From contig NZ_CP043508.1 of the NCBI RefSeq assembly GCF_008365315.1, positions 1-64,000 of the forward strand: a stretch of DNA of 64,000 bases. The letters are read 5' to 3'. Source of the stretch: Acetobacter vaccinii (lineage in GTDB: Bacteria; Pseudomonadota; Alphaproteobacteria; Acetobacterales; Acetobacteraceae). The position numbers and the translations under genes were made by a program. Shown here in pieces: positions 60,257 through 64,000 of the stretch. Below the pieces are notes generated by a model that saw only the letters and a program-made list of their open reading frames with translations, made no database searches and was not told the origin of the DNA. Within the stretch, counting starts at the first letter, position 1, and each line of letters opens with the position of its first letter.

Positions 60257-61681
60257 ATGAACGCCGGAACGTCGTTGCCAGCCCAAGGCTCGGATCAACT
60301 GCCTCCCGGAATCTGGAAAATCGTGAGCGTCGCGGCGATCGGGTCTTTCATGGCGCAACTGGACGCCACGATCGTCAACGTGTCGCTCCCCGATCTCGTT
60401 AGGACCCTGCACGCGCCGTTTTCAAGCGTTCAATGGGTGGTCAGCGGTTATCTGCTGGCACTAGCCCTGACGTTGCCGCTGAACGGATGGCTCGTAAGCC
60501 GCCTCGGGGGGCGAGCGGTCTATTTATGGTGCTTCGGTGCTTTCACGCTGACATCAGGCTTCTGCGCGCTGGCATGGTCGGCACCGTCCCTGATCGCGTT
60601 CCGCCTGCTGCAAGGCATGGCTGGCGGCCTGCTTGCTCCCATGGCGCAGATGACGGTCGCCCGTGTGGCGGGCCGACAGATGCCGAGGGTTGCGAGTGCG
60701 ATGACGGCACCCGTTCTGCTCGCGCCGCTTCTCGGACCCGTTGTCGCGGGAGCCATTCTCTCCGTCGCGTCGTGGCGCTGGATCTTTCTTCTCAATGTGC
60801 CGGTCGGGCTGGCGGCCTTTGTCCTCGCCGTCCTGTTTCTCCCGGACGACAGAGCGGGCGCGCGTGCCCGTCCGCTTGATCTGACAGGGCTCGGGCTGCT
60901 CGGGCCTGCCCTGGTGTTGTTTCTCTACGGCATGGATCACATCGCCCGACCTTACGGGCAGGCGACCCTGAGCGCATCCCTTGTGCTGTTCGTCCTGTAT
61001 ATCCGATCCGCGCGACGCAAGGGCGACGATGCGCTGATCGACCTGCGCCTGTTGCGTGCGCCCGCCTTTTCGGTGTCGGCGATCATCATGTTTCTGACGA
61101 ACGGGGTGTCGTTCGCTGGTCAGATGCTTCTACCCGTATGGCTGATCCACGCCTGCGGTGTCTCGCCCGAGCGGACGGGCCTGCTCATGGCCCCGCTGGG
61201 CCTGGGAATGATGTGCGTCTATCCGCTCATTGGTCGTCTGAGTGACCGGTTTGACGCGCGCGATCTGACCGGTTGCGGCGCGCTGCTTTCGCTGGTTGGA
61301 ACACTGATTCTGGCTGTGCTCGCCTATAACGGTCTAAACGCCGCCCTGCTCAGCGTCGCCCTGCTTCTGCGCGGTGGTGGCGGAGGAGCCGTGGGCATTC
61401 CGGCGATGAGCGCGGGGTATGCGTCGATCGCTCGGGACGATATTCCCATGGCAACGACTGCGCTGAACATCATGCAAAGGATCGGGGGGCCGACGTTGAC
61501 CACGGTGTGCGCCACATTCCTTGGATGGCGGCTCGCGACAATCGGTCCGTCTCATATCCCATCAGAGGCTTTTGCTGAAGCATTTGGAGTGCTCGCGTTA
61601 TTTCATGGCGTTCTGCTGCTCACGACGCGCTTCATCAACCACTCAGAAAACAACCGCGAAACTCGGCAACCTTCGACGTGA
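60257..61681 (+). CDS. DHA2-family MFS drug exporter (EmrB/QacA-like)
   Basis: A 474-residue transporter with about 14 membrane helices. Markers: VSVAAIGSFMAQLDATIVNV (motif D1 of the family), WLVSRLGGRAVYLWCFG (motif A), LLQGMAGGLLAPMAQMTVAR (motif B), LLAPLLGPVVAGAILSVASW (motif C) and FLLNVPVGLAAF. It should export drugs with proton antiport. It follows the hydrolase by 48 nt, under the divergent TetR repressor. Confidence 0.92.
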   Translation: MNAGTSLPAQGSDQLPPGIWKIVSVAAIGSFMAQLDATIVNVSLPDLVRTLHAPFSSVQWVVSGYLLALALTLPLNGWLVSRLGGRAVYLWCFGAFTLTSGFCALAWSAPSLIAFRLLQGMAGGLLAPMAQMTVARVAGRQMPRVASAMTAPVLLAPLLGPVVAGAILSVASWRWIFLLNVPVGLAAFVLAVLFLPDDRAGARARPLDLTGLGLLGPALVLFLYGMDHIARPYGQATLSASLVLFVLYIRSARRKGDDALIDLRLLRAPAFSVSAIIMFLTNGVSFAGQMLLPVWLIHACGVSPERTGLLMAPLGLGMMCVYPLIGRLSDRFDARDLTGCGALLSLVGTLILAVLAYNGLNAALLSVALLLRGGGGGAVGIPAMSAGYASIARDDIPMATTALNIMQRIGGPTLTTVCATFLGWRLATIGPSHIPSEAFAEAFGVLALFHGVLLLTTRFINHSENNRETRQPST

Positions 61682-61771
61682 CTGTACTTTGAGCGGTCAC
61701 CAAAAAAAACAAATCAGGCAAGCTCTGCTGAATTTTTCTGCTTTGAGGCGAAAGCCGACTAAGGCTTTCTC

Positions 61772-62077
61772 TCAGAAACCAGTCAAAAGCAGATCAATAG
61801 CTTGGGTGATTTCATCCTGAGAGAGAGACAATGAAGTCACGACTTTTTTCAGATCACGTCCAGGCACAGCAGCCATAAACTGTGTCATCATAACGAACGA
61901 CTGGTCATCGATTACGAAAACCGGATTCAGTCTCTTTGCTGGCTTGGGTGCCACTTTCTGAGATAAGAGTGGTACCACGATGCGGGTGCCCAACTCGTCA
62001 AGTATATCTGCCTGCACATCTAAAACGAAACGCGCGTCACCTCGTCCGGCCAAACGATACACATCAAAACGGGCCAT
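61772..62077 (-). CDS. ccdB: CcdB toxin
   Basis: A 101-residue CcdB gyrase-poison toxin: MARFDVYRLAGRGDARFVLD, LDELGTRIVVPLLS and the C-terminal LSLSQDEITQAIDLLLTGF. CcdB proteins usually end with W-G-I, here L-T-G-F, so gyrase contact may differ. It abuts ccdA without a gap (stop 62078, start 62077), so translation is coupled. Confidence 0.92.
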   Translation of the reverse strand: MARFDVYRLAGRGDARFVLDVQADILDELGTRIVVPLLSQKVAPKPAKRLNPVFVIDDQSFVMMTQFMAAVPGRDLKKVVTSLSLSQDEITQAIDLLLTGF

Positions 62078-62323
62078 TCAGAAGTTCCGATAATCCGCGA
62101 GAGGAAGACCATTCTCTTCGACATACTGCCGGGATGCTTCAAGGGAGGAGCGATTTTCTGCGAGCCATTGTTGAGCACGGATTGAAGCGATCGCTGACTT
62201 CAACCCCTGTTCGCAGGCTTGCGATATGTTGAGGTCAAGCGATTTGGCTTCTTCGAGTAACTGAGCCGGTAACGTCACATTAGTCGGACGACGTGATGGG
62301 CTGGTAGAATGCAGGCGAACCAT
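62078..62323 (-). CDS. ccdA: CcdA antitoxin
   Basis: An 81-residue CcdA: a basic ribbon-helix-helix N-terminus (RPTNVTLPAQLLEEAKSLDL, NISQACEQGLKSA) and the CcdB-binding tail (AENRSSLEASRQYVEENGLP, LADYRNF). The gene is directly upstream of ccdB. It should repress the operon by binding the palindrome at 62365-62388. Confidence 0.92.
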   Translation of the reverse strand: MVRLHSTSPSRRPTNVTLPAQLLEEAKSLDLNISQACEQGLKSAIASIRAQQWLAENRSSLEASRQYVEENGLPLADYRNF

Positions 62324-62364
62324 AGCTTTACTCCAAGTCCTAGAAACCGGAACTTAGCACATAT

Positions 62365-62388
62365 ATATGCGCATTTCTATGTGCATAT
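62365..62388. promoter_or_regulatory. Operator-like palindrome of ccdAB
   Basis: ATATGCGCAT-TTCT-ATGTGCATAT is a near-perfect inverted repeat (9 of 10) 42 nt upstream of ccdA, in an otherwise plain spacer. Autoregulation by CcdA is likely. Confidence 0.6.
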
Positions 62389-62452
62389 TATCATCTCGAG
62401 TTATGGCTGGTTTCCGAACACTCACGCAATTCTCCTTACGTCTGACATGAGC

Positions 62453-63343
62453 CTATCCCAGCACTAGATGGTCGACTAGAAAATCAACGAACAAACGAGT
62501 CTTGGGTAGCATGTAACGGTTCGCCGGCCACAACACCCTGAATGATCCCGCATCGTGGAGCATACCATCGAGAAGCGGGACCAGCGTGCCGGCCTCGATT
62601 TTCCTGTTCACCGCGAATGGCGGAAGGCAGGCAACGCCCAAACCTTGTTCAGCAAGATAGAGGAGCGGTTCGATCGTGCTGACGACTGCTGTCTCCGGCA
62701 GATCGAGTTTCAGATCCACGCCATTCCGCATAAGCGGCCACGGCTCTAGCCTTCCGTTGTTCATGTAGCGGTGATGCAGGCAGGCATGATTTAACAGGTC
62801 TTCCGGGGTAAGCGGTGTGCCGTGCTGTGCCAAATAGGCAGGCGATGCGACAATGCGGTGTCGAAAGACGCCCAGTTTGCGGTGCATCAAGCGAGTATCG
62901 GCGATCTCGCCGGTTCGGATCACCGCGTCGAAACCTTCCTCGATCACCGCGACCATCCGATCGGTGAAATCGATGTCCATCCGGATGTCTGGCCATGTTT
63001 TCATAAATGCAGCAATCACGGGCATCAAAAGCATGCCCGCGATCGGCAGGCTTACCCGGAGCACCCCCGAGGGCGTGTCACTGGCCTGGAACAGCATTGC
63101 CTCGGCGGCATCGACTTCCTCAAAGATTCGCCGACAATGATCGAGGAAGGTTCTGCCTTCGGCCGTCAAAGTCATGCTGCGGGTGCTGCGATGGAGCAGC
63201 CGGACGCCCAACCGCTCTTCCAGACGCGCGATGGCCTTGCCCACAGCCGAAGCGGAAATGCCGAGATCGCGGCCTGTAGCAACGAAGCTGCGGGTCTCGG
63301 CGGCGCGCATAAAGGCGTTGAGAGCGCCAAGCCGGTCCATCAT
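62453..63343 (-). CDS. LysR-family transcriptional regulator
   Basis: A 296-residue LysR protein: LGALNAFMRAAETRSFVATG, RDLGISASAVGKAIARLEER and LGVRLLHRSTRSMTLTAEGR, then a C-terminal effector domain (GVLRVSLPIAGMLLMPVIAA). It resembles regulators adjacent to MFS exporters in proteobacteria. It diverges from the MFS gene at 63467 over 123 nt and probably controls it. Confidence 0.92.
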   Translation of the reverse strand: MMDRLGALNAFMRAAETRSFVATGRDLGISASAVGKAIARLEERLGVRLLHRSTRSMTLTAEGRTFLDHCRRIFEEVDAAEAMLFQASDTPSGVLRVSLPIAGMLLMPVIAAFMKTWPDIRMDIDFTDRMVAVIEEGFDAVIRTGEIADTRLMHRKLGVFRHRIVASPAYLAQHGTPLTPEDLLNHACLHHRYMNNGRLEPWPLMRNGVDLKLDLPETAVVSTIEPLLYLAEQGLGVACLPPFAVNRKIEAGTLVPLLDGMLHDAGSFRVLWPANRYMLPKTRLFVDFLVDHLVLG

Positions 63344-63466
63344 TCAAGCCTCACATTGCGGACAATGATGTCCTGACTATTCGGAACTGTAGCTGATTTT
63401 TCTGTAATTGTATTGAGCTTACTGTTGGCCCTGCCGAGCCCTTCATCGATTTGCAGGACGATTTTA

Positions 63467-64000
63467 ATGCAGCTTGAACAAATATCACTGGCCTGCGAGG
63501 CCAATGCAGAGCGAGAGCGCCTACCTCTCACCAGCCTACTCGCATTGGCAGCCGCGGGATTCCTCACCATCCTCACCGAGACGCTACCCGCTGGTCTTCT
63601 TCCGCAGATCAGCGACGGCCTGCACATTTCACAGGAGTTAGCCGGTCAATTGGTGACGGTTTATGCGATCGGCTCGCTGGTTGCAGCCATTCCGCTGACA
63701 AGTGCGACCCAGCGTATGCGGCGACGCCCGTTGCTGCTTATGGCAATCGCCGGTTTCGCCGTCGCCAATGTCGTCACAGCCATCGCGTCCTCTTATGCGG
63801 TCGTCGTGGCCGCGCGTCTGCTGGCTGGGGTATCGGCCGGACTACTCTGGGCGCTGCTCGCAGGCTATGCCTCCCGTATGGTCGTCCCGCATCTGGAAGG
63901 ACGCGCGATCGCTGTCGCCATGGTTGGCACTCCGCTCGCTCTATCGATCGGCGTACCGGCTGGCACGTTTCTGGGTGCTTGGGTGGGTTGGCGGTTCAGC
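63467..64000 (+). CDS. MFS transporter (3' truncated by window end)
   Basis: 178 codons are visible from ATG 63467 (CAGGACG upstream) to the window end. The protein reads MQLEQISLACEANAERERLP then LTSLLALAAAGFLTILTETL, PAGLLPQISDGL and LVTVYAIGSLVAAIPLTSAT, RMRRRPLLLMAIAGFAVANV, with motif B-like ARLLAGVSAGLLWALLAGYA. This is the DHA1 exporter family related to AraJ/YdhP. About five membrane helices are seen. It diverges from a LysR gene. Confidence 0.85.
   Translation, partial: MQLEQISLACEANAERERLPLTSLLALAAAGFLTILTETLPAGLLPQISDGLHISQELAGQLVTVYAIGSLVAAIPLTSATQRMRRRPLLLMAIAGFAVANVVTAIASSYAVVVAARLLAGVSAGLLWALLAGYASRMVVPHLEGRAIAVAMVGTPLALSIGVPAGTFLGAWVGWRFS

Noticed and set aside
1..64000. tRNA or rRNA genes and integration sites at tRNA ends
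   Set aside because: None could be recognised on either strand by reading.

Overview
The window looks like an accessory replicon, or a large mobile island, of an acetic acid bacterium (Alphaproteobacteria, Acetobacteraceae; Komagataeibacter, Gluconacetobacter or Acetobacter type). The basis is a GC-rich backbone, a MucR/Ros regulator, a GapR (DUF2312) protein, an alphaproteobacterial LexA box (GAAC-N7-GAAC), and IS1182, IS66, IS3 and IS5 elements in one block. This is inference from gene content; no rRNA, tRNA or replication initiator gene was seen, so plasmid versus integrated element is not settled.

Layout. 1-3.7 kb: the 3' part of an IcmO/TrbC-type conjugative coupling ATPase, a small gene, a MucR regulator and a Phd/PemK-like toxin-antitoxin pair. 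4.0-6.4 kb: a TonB-dependent siderophore receptor behind a Fur box. 6.5-26.2 kb: an AT-rich, IS-littered island with a tyrosine recombinase, Phd/VapC, a DUF262/DUF1524 (GmrSD-like) nuclease, an OLD-like AAA-TOPRIM protein, a RelA/SpoT-domain protein and a two-gene dynamin-like GTPase operon. These are all gene types known from phage defence. A family of palindromic intergenic repeats runs through the island. Two of the three identical IS1182-family copies lie in or beside the repeats there, and the third lies in a truncated repeat at 48-50 kb. At 11.5-16.0 kb an IS5-family element carries an IS66 and an IS3 element inserted within it, all with readable target duplications.

26.3-48.3 kb: mobile-element backbone. 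It holds a decayed umuDC operon that keeps its LexA box, a MobF (TrwC-like) relaxase operon, and a probable oriT whose hairpin and nic region resemble R388. Diverging from the oriT is a three-gene operon laid out like stbABC. Then come small membrane and unknown proteins, ArdC antirestriction, a second Phd/VapC pair, and a long overlapping minus-strand operon (47.6 to 40.2 kb): DUF3991/TOPRIM, unknown, UvrD-like helicase, HD-GYP, winged-helix protein, DUF1173, HTH protein, GapR, and a HicA-like small protein. The tight coupling suggests one DNA-processing or transfer-related programme of unknown detail.

48.4-64 kb: after IS1182 copy 3 and a 151-bp MITE with matching ends, the content changes to detoxification and redox genes, each next to a regulator: MBL hydrolase, YciI, LysR; SDR and AraC; DUF2938 and Rrf2; NmrA-type reductase and HxlR; QorB-like reductase and HxlR; TetR with isochorismatase-like hydrolase and a DHA2 exporter; CcdAB; and LysR divergent from an MFS exporter cut by the window end.
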